DNA of 29,412 nucleotides from RECO01 sp050485385. Lineage in GTDB: Bacteria > Pseudomonadota > Alphaproteobacteria > Geminicoccales > Geminicoccaceae. Where the stretch lies: NCBI GenBank assembly GCA_050485385.1, contig JBJHBG010000062.1:1-29412 (forward strand), read 5' to 3'. Below are positions 9,001 to 15,749 of the stretch, piece after piece (within the stretch, counting starts at the first letter, position 1; every line of letters begins with the position of its first letter). Position numbers and translations under genes: made by a program. A model generated the notes under the pieces. The model did not search any database, was not told the DNA's origin, and saw only the letters and a list, made by a program, of their open reading frames with translations.

Positions 9001-9916
9001 ACCAGACTACACAGTGGTGCTGGAGCGCGATCGAATAGCCGAGCTTGACGGTCCCTGGGTGCTACTCAACGGCTTCATTGAAGAGCGTTCTAGAGATGGC
9101 GATTTAGGCGTATTTACCTTTTTGCGAGGCCTCCTCCTTGATAAGGCGGATACTGAGCGGCTTGAAAAGGCTTTCTCCGACATAGAATACCCAGGAAATC
9201 ACGTGATACCGGAGAGTGGAAGTGGCCACTACACATTTGCGGGAGAGGTGCCCTGGTCGCCGCGATTCGCGAACTGGTTATATGATGCGCATAGCTCTAC
9301 GTGGCGCCGTCATTTGGTTGAAGCATTTGAGGAAACTCGGTGGCGGACCGTTCGCAAGCGGTTTGGCGATCTAACGGCGCTTGAGCGCCAGCAATTGACC
9401 GTCTTTGCTCCGTTACTTCGGATTATTGACCTCGTGGAATCTCGCGAAGAACTTGGTCGAGTGTATCAGGATGATGATATCGTTGAACTAGAAGAGGCGT
9501 GTCGAGTCCCCGGCGTTCAAGTAGAACTACCAATCTGGTCCTATGCATTCGAAAGTTATCATAGCATCACAAATCAGACAGGCGGGCTCGATTTTCCGGC
9601 GCCTTCGATCTGCCAACACCTCGGGCTCTCGTTCAAAAATGGAAGCCCAAATTTGGTTGATGCCGAGGGCAAGCTCGCTTCATTGTACTGCGTCTCAGGC
9701 GGTGGCAGGCCTTTAGGTCGCTCGCACCTCCTCTTTCTTCGTCGAGATCTCATCGAACGCTACTTGTGCACCACGCAGACAACAATTGCATGGGCCATGT
9801 GGGGCGAGAGAGAGCTTCAGTATGAAATGACAGAGCAGTACAGTAGGGCGTTGGCACCAATTCATGCAAAGCGCCAGCACATTCACCGACACATCAAAAT
9901 AGGTCTGTCACGATAG
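6035..9916 (+). CDS. Large STAND/NACHT-like P-loop NTPase, candidate antiphage defence protein
   Basis: A 1293-residue protein with a helical N-terminal region (about 1-170), a STAND-type NTPase core and a long C-terminal part. Walker A is GPWGIGKT (183-190), Walker B is LLIVDGINE (254-262, Asp258), and SCRTPYE (290-296) looks like the sensor strand. A winged-helix-like stretch follows, with PYQRFSDHLISRHLL near residue 490. The rest is probably helical repeats plus a C-terminal domain without a recognised effector motif. The layout resembles Avs-type (AVAST) and related stand-alone NTPases that sense phage proteins, but no Avs subtype can be assigned. TAG lies two codons upstream, so ATG 6035 is the first possible start; no good ribosome site precedes it. 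GC content and codon use are far from those of the neighbours, indicating horizontal transfer. No partner gene is present. Defence is inference. Confidence 0.75.
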   Translation: MPPLFDQLATINRRAFQSAGARYTPMLDANAPNLEIADAIAFLHALALSPEYQHRIHDLAHGIRDAYRSPSRMLRRAFYRCAKNPTALADLLDKLALTTPGKSDAVRKNILRTLSFSRDKVRAVELALYDEERKPAEKRRDQTLRSAEQYDARRVSDALSRISQFVESPDFRAIGSNFVLMLGPWGIGKTHFLCDITAARERAGALTVLVLAHTLPETGNPLDAVAQASGLAETGSELLTLLDLAARETGGRALLIVDGINEGDRAAWSATFSNLKRQVGRYAHVAIVLSCRTPYEQKMFTNSQIESALTFSHPGFQDIEVDAQSEFFRYYKVPSPHVPLLAEEFSRPLFLKLLCKTLQGFTEATTKRKINEFASGHKGMAKIFEDFVVHMSKQVEGARGLPNKSVWRLLKGSKNASSGKLDGIAVAMAEKGRDWLTRTEALEITAEKMGLSEPSSASLLGLLVAEGLIAEDLVYTAGDLVDVYRLPYQRFSDHLISRHLLERYLNTSSVEAVRRCFYKNRPLGRIFELDRWGHQYAQPGLAAAVMLEFPERMKRVAPEGERELVFYLPRQRRQISPHVDGFLEGLIWRSSESFSEQTYHVINVLLSRGSEWVQRKALDTLLCLSTRTAHGPLRARLVRYLDGLSLVERDLRWSEFLRVSDASSSAHRLLGWIEKTRDRRTPHHVSAVLIEVLEWLLTTTSRPLRDRATRALVLEGEKHPDILFSRTIASLTCNDPYVPERMLAAAYGVLMRSRTDRHARWRQHCAQFARDVYDQLFAQRAPARTKHILTREYALGCIRISQEVTPRCLAERDEARLLPPFGRYRWSIPPAGRILDEEVADAKSAVHMDFENYTIGRLVEGRRNYDFDHREYVEVRRQILWRILDLGYTSEAFKQVDAGIARSAFHHGRADRPDKTDRYGKKYSWIAYFEVAGMRQERERGDVLANERISDIDIDPSFPDEPMVWNPAILDEVLFDVPCPAEWIRNGPTPDYTVVLERDRIAELDGPWVLLNGFIEERSRDGDLGVFTFLRGLLLDKADTERLEKAFSDIEYPGNHVIPESGSGHYTFAGEVPWSPRFANWLYDAHSSTWRRHLVEAFEETRWRTVRKRFGDLTALERQQLTVFAPLLRIIDLVESREELGRVYQDDDIVELEEACRVPGVQVELPIWSYAFESYHSITNQTGGLDFPAPSICQHLGLSFKNGSPNLVDAEGKLASLYCVSGGGRPLGRSHLLFLRRDLIERYLCTTQTTIAWAMWGERELQYEMTEQYSRALAPIHAKRQHIHRHIKIGLSR

Positions 9917-10055
9917 GCTGTATCTGCGGTAGCGCTCGACAATGCGTTCATCTGCGGCCGCTTCGACTTGATCAGCCGACTTACCGTGACAATGGGCCCA
10001 TTTCTCCTTCAGGCCGATCTTGCACGTCGCGCGGGGGAACGTTCATCGTGGCCAT
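9908..10055 (-). pseudogene. Possible frameshifted ParD-like antitoxin remnant
   Basis: On the minus strand a strong ribosome site (GGAGGA) precedes ATG at 10055, and translation opens MATMNV, the usual start of CC2985/ParD-type antitoxins. The frame then stops at 9981 after 24 codons. Skipping one base in the run of five C (minus strand, 10033-10037) opens a second frame to TGA 9908-9910, reading IGLKEKWAHCHGKSADQV and ending YRRYSLS. That second part does not clearly match ParD, so this may be a fused or decayed remnant. Its 3' end overlaps the 3' end of the NTPase gene. Low confidence. Confidence 0.25.
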
Positions 10056-10119
10056 CGGCGCTTCCTCCTCGTCCCTGGCATCGCCTGTTGGCGGGCCTTG
10101 GTGTGGCAAACGCCCAAGT

Positions 10120-10170
10120 GGCGACGGCAACGCCGTCGCCTGGGGGTTCCAGGGGGCCAAAAGCCCCCTG
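10120..10170. terminator. Two tandem hairpins between convergent genes
   Basis: Two perfect stems stand back to back. GGCGACGGC (10120-10128) pairs with GCCGTCGCC (10132-10140) over an AAC loop. CAGGGGGC (10150-10157) pairs with GCCCCCTG (10163-10170) over CAAAA. They lie between the NTPase gene (+) and the uronate dehydrogenase gene (-), the right place for a two-way transcription stop. Neither is followed by a real T run, so they are either factor-assisted terminators or REP-like repeats. The rest of 9917-10189 holds only the doubtful remnant above. Confidence 0.5.
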
Positions 10171-10189
10171 CCCTTGTCGCTTCCCTACC

Positions 10190-10984
10190 TTACTTCTGCT
10201 CGCGGAATTGGCTGCAGAAGCCGCCGCCTTGGAGGCGGTCGGCGAAGGGGTCGGGGGTGAGTTTGGCTTGTTCGGCGAGGGCGTGGTCGACGTGGTCTTC
10301 GGCTTGGTGGCGGGGGGTGTAGCCGAGGCGGAAGGCGGCTTCGTTGTCCCACCAGGAGCGGGCGTTGTCGGAGGCGCCGTAGACGACTTCGTTGTGCATC
10401 TCCGGGTGGTCGAGGCCGATGCGGATGAGCTGGGTGAGGTCTTCGGGGTGGAGCCAGATGGAGAGGCGGCGGAGGTCGGCGGGTTTGGCCGCGACGTTGC
10501 CGATGCGGATGCTCATGACGCCGAGGCCGTGCTTGTCGGCGTAGAGGGAGCCGAGGGCTTCGCCGAAGGCCTTGGAGACGCCGTAGTAGCCGTCGGGGCG
10601 CACACGGTGGTCGGTGCCGATGCGGCGGCTGCGTTCGTAGAAGCCGATGGCGTGGTTGGAGCTGGCGAAGACGACGCGCCTCACCCCTTCGAGGCGGGCG
10701 GCCTCGAACAGGTTGTAGCAGCCGACGATGTTGGCGGGGTGGATGGTTGCCCACTCGGCTTCGACCGAGAAGCCGCCGAGGTGGACGATGCCGTGGACGC
10801 CGCGGCAGACGGCGCGGACGGCGTCGAGGTCGTCGAGCTCGGCGGCAGCGAAGCGTTCGCCCGGCTGGAGGTCCGTGACGGGGACGCGGTCGCTGAGGAG
10901 GAGGTCGGGGTAGGTCTCGCGGAGGTAGGGGCGGATTTGGGTGGCGACGCCGCCGGCGGCGCCGGTCATCAGGATGGTGGGCAT
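10190..10984 (-). CDS. udh: Uronate dehydrogenase (NAD-dependent)
   Basis: A 264-residue short-chain/extended-type Rossmann protein matching uronate dehydrogenase, which oxidises D-galacturonate or D-glucuronate to the aldaro-lactone with NAD. The nucleotide motif TGAAGGVA is at residues 7-14. FASSNHAIGFY (106-116) holds the active-site Ser and the family-specific NHAIGFY block, and the YxxxK pair is Tyr134/Lys138. SIRIGNV (158-164) is also typical. The length is normal for the family. AGGAG (minus strand, 10995-10999) supports ATG 10984. It is the last gene of the gntR-led operon, 23 bases after the lactonase gene, which would open the lactone it makes. Confidence 0.88.
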   Translation of the reverse strand: MPTILMTGAAGGVATQIRPYLRETYPDLLLSDRVPVTDLQPGERFAAAELDDLDAVRAVCRGVHGIVHLGGFSVEAEWATIHPANIVGCYNLFEAARLEGVRRVVFASSNHAIGFYERSRRIGTDHRVRPDGYYGVSKAFGEALGSLYADKHGLGVMSIRIGNVAAKPADLRRLSIWLHPEDLTQLIRIGLDHPEMHNEVVYGASDNARSWWDNEAAFRLGYTPRHQAEDHVDHALAEQAKLTPDPFADRLQGGGFCSQFREQK

Positions 10985-11007
10985 GGGTTTGGGACTCCTG
11001 GAAGGGA

Positions 11008-11892
11008 TCAGCCGGCGAAGGGGGTTTCGGCAACGCCCACAACACCGAGGCCGGAGACGGCGAAGAGGCCGCCGGCTTGGGGCTGGTCGGCTTCGCGGCC
11101 GGGGGTGAGGCCGACGCCGATGGTGGTGACGTAGAGGACGTCGAGCTTGGGGCCGCCGAACATCGGCTTGGAGGGGCGCTCGATGGGCAGGTCGATGGTG
11201 CGGTCGAGGCGGCCTTGGGGGGTGATGCGGTAGAGCTGCCAGCCGCTGACGCCGGCCATCCAGTAGCAGCCGTCGGCGTCGACCGTGCCGCCGTCGGGGC
11301 GGCCGGCGACCTGGCGGCAGTCGAAGAAGGGCTGGGGCTCGCCGGGCCAGCCGGTGTCGGGGTCGTAGTCCGAGACGTAGAGGGTTTGGACGTCGGGGTT
11401 GGAGTCCGAGTGGTACATGCGGCGGCCGTCGGGGCTGAAGGCTAGGCCGTTGGTGGTGTAGTAGCCGGAGCGCCACTGGGTGCAGGTGCGGCCAGCGTCG
11501 AGGCGGTAGAAGCTGCCGATGGGGGCCGGCGTGCCGGTGGCCATGGTGCCGGCCCAGATGCGGCCCTGGCGGTCGGTGGTGCCGTCGTTGAAGCGGTTGT
11601 CCGGCAGGTCCGGTTCCGGGTCGACGATGGGGGTTTTGGTGCTGGTCGTGGGGTCGAAGCCATAGAAGCCGGTGCGGGTGGCGAGGACGAGGCCGCCGGC
11701 TTGGCGAACGGCGAGGCAACCGACGGGCTCGCCCACGTCCCAGTGGGCGACGGTGCCGGCGGCGTCGAGGCGGAAGACGCGGCCGGCGGGGATGTCGACC
11801 CACCAGAGGCAGCGGGCGGCAGACTCCCAGACGGCACCCTCGCCCACCTGCATCTTCAGGTCGGCGACGCAGTCGATGTCAGGCGTGGGCAC
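11008..11892 (-). CDS. SMP-30/gluconolactonase/LRE family sugar lactonase
   Basis: A 294-residue six-bladed beta-propeller lactonase. The divalent-metal ligands of the family are visible: Glu18 in VGEGAVW, Asn148 in TTNGLAFSPDG and Asp200 in GRPDGG, plus substrate-side Arg100/Asn102 in RFNDG. These numbers nearly equal those of human SMP-30 when the GTG at 11892 is used. That start also has GGAGAG just upstream, and it overlaps the end of the dehydratase gene by 14 bases. An ATG at 11910 is the weaker alternative. Placed between mannonate dehydratase and uronate dehydrogenase, it most likely hydrolyses the aldaro-lactone product of the latter. Confidence 0.88.
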   Translation of the reverse strand: MPTPDIDCVADLKMQVGEGAVWESAARCLWWVDIPAGRVFRLDAAGTVAHWDVGEPVGCLAVRQAGGLVLATRTGFYGFDPTTSTKTPIVDPEPDLPDNRFNDGTTDRQGRIWAGTMATGTPAPIGSFYRLDAGRTCTQWRSGYYTTNGLAFSPDGRRMYHSDSNPDVQTLYVSDYDPDTGWPGEPQPFFDCRQVAGRPDGGTVDADGCYWMAGVSGWQLYRITPQGRLDRTIDLPIERPSKPMFGGPKLDVLYVTTIGVGLTPGREADQPQAGGLFAVSGLGVVGVAETPFAG

Positions 11893-12865
11893 GGTTGCTC
11901 TCCAGGGCATTCAGGAGGCCGCGGATGTAGCCGTAGGCGAAGGCGAAGGCGACGCCGCGCTCGTTCGGCCCGCTGAGGTGCGGCACGTGGTCGGGCATCA
12001 GCATGTAGCGGTAGCCGACCTCGGCATAGGTCTTCAGGCTCTGCCACATGTCCATGTCGCCTTCGTCGGGAAAGACTTCGACGAAGTCGAGCTTCCGGCC
12101 CTTGATGTTGCGGAAGTGGACGTTGAAGATTTTGCCGCGCTGGCCGAACCAGCGGATGACGTCGACGATCTCGCGGCCCGGGTCGTCGAGCATCTCGCCG
12201 ACGGTGCCCTGGCAGAAGTTGAGGCCGTGATAGGGGCTTTCGCGCAGCTGCACGAAGCGCTTCAGGCCCTCGACCGTGCCGAGGACGCGGGTGACGCCCT
12301 TGTAGCCGGGCGGCGTATAGGGGTCGTGGGGGTGGCAGGCGAGGCGGACGCGGTATTCCTCGGCGACCGGGACGACGCGCTCCAGGAAATAGTCGATGCG
12401 TTCCCAGTTGGTGTCGGGATCGAGCGTGCCGGCGAGGCCCGGCGGGGCGTTTTGGTCCGTGAGGTGCCAGCGGAAGGCCTCGTTGCGCGAGCCGCCACGG
12501 CCCCGTTCGTGGGCCGTGCGGGGGATGCCGATGAGGTTGAGGTTGTACTTCGCCGCAGGGATGCCGGCGCGGGCGAGGTTGCGGATCAGGTTGCAGATGC
12601 TGTCGATCTGGCGGTCGCGGTCGGGGCCGGCGAGGAGGATGTCGGGGCTCTGGCTCTGCTCGATCGGGCGCGAGGCGAGCGGGAGCTGCACCATGTCGAG
12701 GACGAGGCCGTGGCGCTGGACGTGGGCCTTGTGGCGCTCGAGCAGGTCGAGGGTCCAGTCGTGCGGGTTGCCGGGCGGGTCGGCCGAGACGTGGGTGACG
12801 CCGAGTTGCGCCCATACCTCGTAGTCGGTGTCGTCCCTGGCCGGCACCTGGGTCCCCAGAAGCAT
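11879..12865 (-). CDS. uxuA: Mannonate dehydratase (UxuA family)
   Basis: A 328-residue TIM-barrel protein of the UxuA mannonate dehydratase family, converting D-mannonate to 2-keto-3-deoxygluconate in the glucuronate pathway. Family hallmarks are KYNLNLIGIPRT (106-117), HPHDP (178-182), YHGLNFCQGT (212-221), FNVHFRNI (247-254) and MPDHVP (290-295). Likely metal ligands are His178 or His180, Cys218, His250 and Asp292. AAGGA inside the end of gntR serves as ribosome site, and the start is 3 bases after that gene. Related proteins can act on other acid sugars, so the exact substrate is inferred. No fructuronate reductase (UxuB) or uronate isomerase (UxaC) is in this window. Confidence 0.88.
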   Translation of the reverse strand: MLLGTQVPARDDTDYEVWAQLGVTHVSADPPGNPHDWTLDLLERHKAHVQRHGLVLDMVQLPLASRPIEQSQSPDILLAGPDRDRQIDSICNLIRNLARAGIPAAKYNLNLIGIPRTAHERGRGGSRNEAFRWHLTDQNAPPGLAGTLDPDTNWERIDYFLERVVPVAEEYRVRLACHPHDPYTPPGYKGVTRVLGTVEGLKRFVQLRESPYHGLNFCQGTVGEMLDDPGREIVDVIRWFGQRGKIFNVHFRNIKGRKLDFVEVFPDEGDMDMWQSLKTYAEVGYRYMLMPDHVPHLSGPNERGVAFAFAYGYIRGLLNALESNRAHA

Positions 12866-12868
12866 CGT

Positions 12869-13609
12869 CTATCCTTCGAACATGCGGCGGCGGGCGTTGT
12901 CGATGTGGCGGGCCATCGCGGCTTCGGCGGCGGCCGGCTCGCGGCGGCGGATGGCGTCGATGACGGCCTGGTGCTCGTCCTGGACGAGGCGCAGGCGCTC
13001 GGCGGGTTTCAACAGGGTGAGGTTGCGCATGACGTTCATGCCGACGCGCACCTGGTCCGCCAGCATGACGATGGTCTGCTCGAAATAGTCGTTGCGCGCC
13101 GCCGCCGCCACGGCGACGTGAAAGGCGAAGTCGGCCTCCACGCCGACGTGGGTGGTCTGGATGACGCGCTCGAGTTCGGCCATCGCCGCCTCGATGCGGG
13201 CGAGGCTGCGGGCATCGTGACGCTCGGCGGCGAGTGCCGCGCCCCGGCCCTCGACGGCGACCCGGAACTCCAGGCAGCGCTGGATGCCGGCGATACTGTC
13301 GACCGGGGCAAAGCGCAGCACGGCCTTTTGCGGCCGTTGGCGGACGAACCAGCCGGCCCCGCGTTTGGCCTGGACGAGGCCGTGGTCGCGTAGCCGGGCG
13401 AGTGCCTCGCGGACGAGGGGGCGCGAGACGCCGAAACGGCGGGCCAGCTCGATCTCGCTCGGCAGGCGCGCGCCGGCCTCGAAGTCGCCCGCCACGATCC
13501 GCTCCAGGATCGCGGCGTAGAGCAGATCGCCACGGGTCGCGTCCGCGGCGCCCGCTTCGGCCGCGAGCGGCTCGACCTCGTCGCTGGAGGAGTCCAGCAC
13601 CGCCGCCAT
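12869..13609 (-). CDS. GntR family regulator, FadR/FCD subfamily
   Basis: A 246-residue regulator. The winged helix-turn-helix covers about residues 25-90 (LPSEIELARRFGVSRPLVREAL is the recognition region). A helical FCD ligand-binding domain follows, with a probable metal site of Asp160, His164, His213 and His235. UxuR, ExuR and many sugar-acid regulators belong to this group and bind acid sugars, releasing DNA. ATG 13609 has GGGAGC upstream on the minus strand. It heads the uxuA-lactonase-udh operon and diverges from the first importer. Near-palindromic boxes in the shared intergenic region and in front of the second importer are its likely operators, which would include autoregulation. The effector is unknown, probably a uronate, an aldonate or a keto-deoxy acid. 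Confidence 0.9.
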   Translation of the reverse strand: MAAVLDSSSDEVEPLAAEAGAADATRGDLLYAAILERIVAGDFEAGARLPSEIELARRFGVSRPLVREALARLRDHGLVQAKRGAGWFVRQRPQKAVLRFAPVDSIAGIQRCLEFRVAVEGRGAALAAERHDARSLARIEAAMAELERVIQTTHVGVEADFAFHVAVAAAARNDYFEQTIVMLADQVRVGMNVMRNLTLLKPAERLRLVQDEHQAVIDAIRRREPAAAEAAMARHIDNARRRMFEG

Positions 13610-13666
13610 GGCAGCCGCTCCCTGTCTATCGTCGGGCGAGGCTAAGCAGGGTCGCCCGATTTGGCA

Positions 13667-13681
13667 AGCTGCCTGACCAAT
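13667..13681. promoter_or_regulatory. Candidate GntR operator 1A
   Basis: AGCTGCCTGACCAAT matches box 1B at 10 of 15 positions and keeps the core CTGNNTGAC. It starts 31 bases (about three helical turns) before box 1B and lies between the divergent gntR and importer-1 genes. It is the weakest of the four copies. Confidence 0.4.
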
Positions 13682-13697
13682 TTTTCCATGAACCAAA

Positions 13698-13712
13698 ATC
13701 TGTTTGACAGAT
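13698..13712. promoter_or_regulatory. Candidate GntR operator 1B with embedded -35 box
   Basis: ATCTGTTTGACAGAT is a perfect inverted repeat: ATCTGT, a 3-base centre, ACAGAT. It contains a perfect TTGACA (13704-13709) that could serve as the -35 box for importer 1, although no good -10 is seen at 17 bases. Binding here would block rightward transcription, and possibly leftward gntR transcription. Close copies occur in front of importer 2. Confidence 0.6.
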
Positions 13713-13765
13713 AGCGCAGGTAGAAGGATCGTCCACGCACGAACCCGAAAGTGGGGAGGCTGACG

Positions 13766-15697
13766 ATGATCCTCGAACGATGGATGCCGCCGGCGCTGCG
13801 CACGCTCGCCGCCTCGACGGCATTGACGGCGGTGGCGCTCGCCCCCGCCCTCGCCATGGACTACCGCCAAGCGCCGATGCTCGACCCCTTGGTCGAGAAC
13901 GGCACGCTGCCGCCGGTGGCGGAGCGGCTACCGAAGGCGCCCGAGGTGGTGACGCCCTTGCACGCGGTCGGCACCTACGGCGGCACCATCCGCCGCGGCC
14001 TGCGCGGCAGCTCCGACCACAACAACCTCTTGCGCTTCATCGGCCCGCAGGGCCTGGTGCGCTGGGATCCGGGCTATACCGAGCTGGTCCCCAACGTCGC
14101 CGAGCGCTTCGAGGTGAACGAGGACGGCTCGGTCTTCACCTTCCATCTGCGCGAGGGGATGAAGTGGTCGGACGGCCATCCCTTCACCGCCGACGACATC
14201 CTCTTCAACATGGAGAACACGGTGCTCGACACCGAGTTCTCGCCGGTACCGCCGCGCTACACGATCGACGGCGAGCCGGTGCAGGTGACGAAGATCGACG
14301 ACTACACCGTCGAGTTCGCCTTCGCCGGCCCCTATGGCGACTTTCTGGCCGAGTTGGCGTCGCCCTTGGGCCAGCATCCGGTGCTCTACGCCAAGCACTA
14401 TTGCAGCCAGTTCCACCCCGACTTCAACGCCGACATCGACCAGTTGATCCAAGCGGAACAGGCGAGCGACTGGCAGAACCTGTTCCTCGCCAAGTGCGGC
14501 GACATCGAGATCCCCTCGCGCTGGGGCAATCCCGATCGGCCGACGCTGGACCCGTGGGTGATCGTCGAGCCCTATACGGGCGGCGCCACGCGGGTGGTGC
14601 TGGAGCGCAACCCCTACTTCTGGCAGGTCGACACCGCTGGGCAGCAACTGCCCTACGCCGATACCGTCAACAACTCGATCCGCCAGGACGTCGAGAGCCT
14701 GATCCTCGATGCCATCGGCGGCCGCATCGACATGCAGGTGCGGCATCTGGGCGGCGCCGCCAACCGCCCGGTGCTGGCGCAGAACCGCGAGGCCGGCGGC
14801 TACGACTTCTTCGAGGGCTCGCAGCCCGGCGGCACCAACATGGCGATCTCCTTGAACCTCACCCACAAGGATCCGGCCAAGCGCGAACTCTTCAGCCAGC
14901 GGGCGTTCAGGGAAGCCCTCTCCATCGCCATCGACCGCGAGGAGATCATCGACATCGCGCTGTTGGGCCAGGGCGAGCCCTGGCAGGGCGGGCCGTTCGA
15001 GGACCATCCGAACTTCCACGAGCGCTACTCGACCCAATACACCGAGTTCGACCTCGACCGCGCCAACGCGCTGTTGGACGACCTCGGCTACACCGAGCGC
15101 GATCCCAACGGCGTGCGGCTGATGGGCGACGGCACGCCGATCCGCTTCTCGTGCGACGTCATCCCGACGCTGCAGCCCGAATGGGTCGACATGCTCGAGC
15201 TGATCGAGCAGCACTGGGCGCAGTTGGGCGTCCGCATGGAGGTCAACTCCATGGAGCGCACCTTCTTCTACGAGAAGACCTCCAACAACAACGACCACGA
15301 CTGCGCGGTCTGGACCAACAGCGAGAGCTGGGTGCCGGGCCAGATCCCGCAGCAGATCGTCGCCGTGCATCACGACAGCCGCTACGGGATCGCCTGGTAC
15401 CACTGGTACACGAGCGGTGGCGCGCGCGGCGAGGAGCCACCGGCGTACATGCAGGAGCAGATGGCGCTCTACGACCGGGCCCGTGCTACGGTCGACCCCG
15501 ACGAGCGCCGCGCGATCATCAAGGAGATGGCCGACAACGCCGCCGACTGGTTCATGACCATCGGCATCAGCAAGTCGATCCCGGAATACGGCATCGTCAA
15601 GACCGACCTGCGCAACGTCCCCGAGAGCATGCCGCTCTCCTGGTTCTACCCGACGCCGGCCCCCTCCCTGCCGGCGACGTACTACTGGGCGAACTGA
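13766..15697 (+). CDS. ABC importer 1 substrate-binding protein (family 5, large AgpA-like type)
   Basis: A 643-residue periplasmic binding protein of SBP family 5 (Opp/Dpp class). A signal peptide is clear: a charged start, a hydrophobic core and ALA cleavage after residue 30. Family 5 marks follow: ERFEVNEDGSVFTFHLREGMKWSDGHPFTADDI near residues 112-145 and FSQRAFREALSIAIDREEI near residue 380. At about 640 residues it is longer than peptide binders such as DppA (about 510) and resembles the AgpA group, which binds oligosaccharides. Four or more cysteines in the mature part could form disulphides. GGGGAGG (13752-13758) sets ATG 13766. Placed in a uronate locus, its ligand is more likely an oligo- or glycosyl-uronide than a peptide; that is inference. 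Confidence 0.88.
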   Translation: MILERWMPPALRTLAASTALTAVALAPALAMDYRQAPMLDPLVENGTLPPVAERLPKAPEVVTPLHAVGTYGGTIRRGLRGSSDHNNLLRFIGPQGLVRWDPGYTELVPNVAERFEVNEDGSVFTFHLREGMKWSDGHPFTADDILFNMENTVLDTEFSPVPPRYTIDGEPVQVTKIDDYTVEFAFAGPYGDFLAELASPLGQHPVLYAKHYCSQFHPDFNADIDQLIQAEQASDWQNLFLAKCGDIEIPSRWGNPDRPTLDPWVIVEPYTGGATRVVLERNPYFWQVDTAGQQLPYADTVNNSIRQDVESLILDAIGGRIDMQVRHLGGAANRPVLAQNREAGGYDFFEGSQPGGTNMAISLNLTHKDPAKRELFSQRAFREALSIAIDREEIIDIALLGQGEPWQGGPFEDHPNFHERYSTQYTEFDLDRANALLDDLGYTERDPNGVRLMGDGTPIRFSCDVIPTLQPEWVDMLELIEQHWAQLGVRMEVNSMERTFFYEKTSNNNDHDCAVWTNSESWVPGQIPQQIVAVHHDSRYGIAWYHWYTSGGARGEEPPAYMQEQMALYDRARATVDPDERRAIIKEMADNAADWFMTIGISKSIPEYGIVKTDLRNVPESMPLSWFYPTPAPSLPATYYWAN

Positions 15698-15705
15698 CCA
15701 GCCAA

Positions 15706-15734
15706 GGCGGTACCGGCCGAGCGCCGGTACCGCC
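15706..15734 (+). terminator. Strong hairpin between binding-protein and permease genes
   Basis: GGCGGTACCGGC (15706-15717) and GCCGGTACCGCC (15723-15734) form a 12-bp perfect stem with a 5-base loop, without a T run. It begins 9 bases after the binding-protein stop and ends 15 bases before the permease start. Such hairpins protect the 3' end of the binding-protein message and lower expression of the downstream membrane genes, giving excess binding protein. Confidence 0.65.
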
Positions 15735-15749
15735 TGCGGGGGCCATCTC

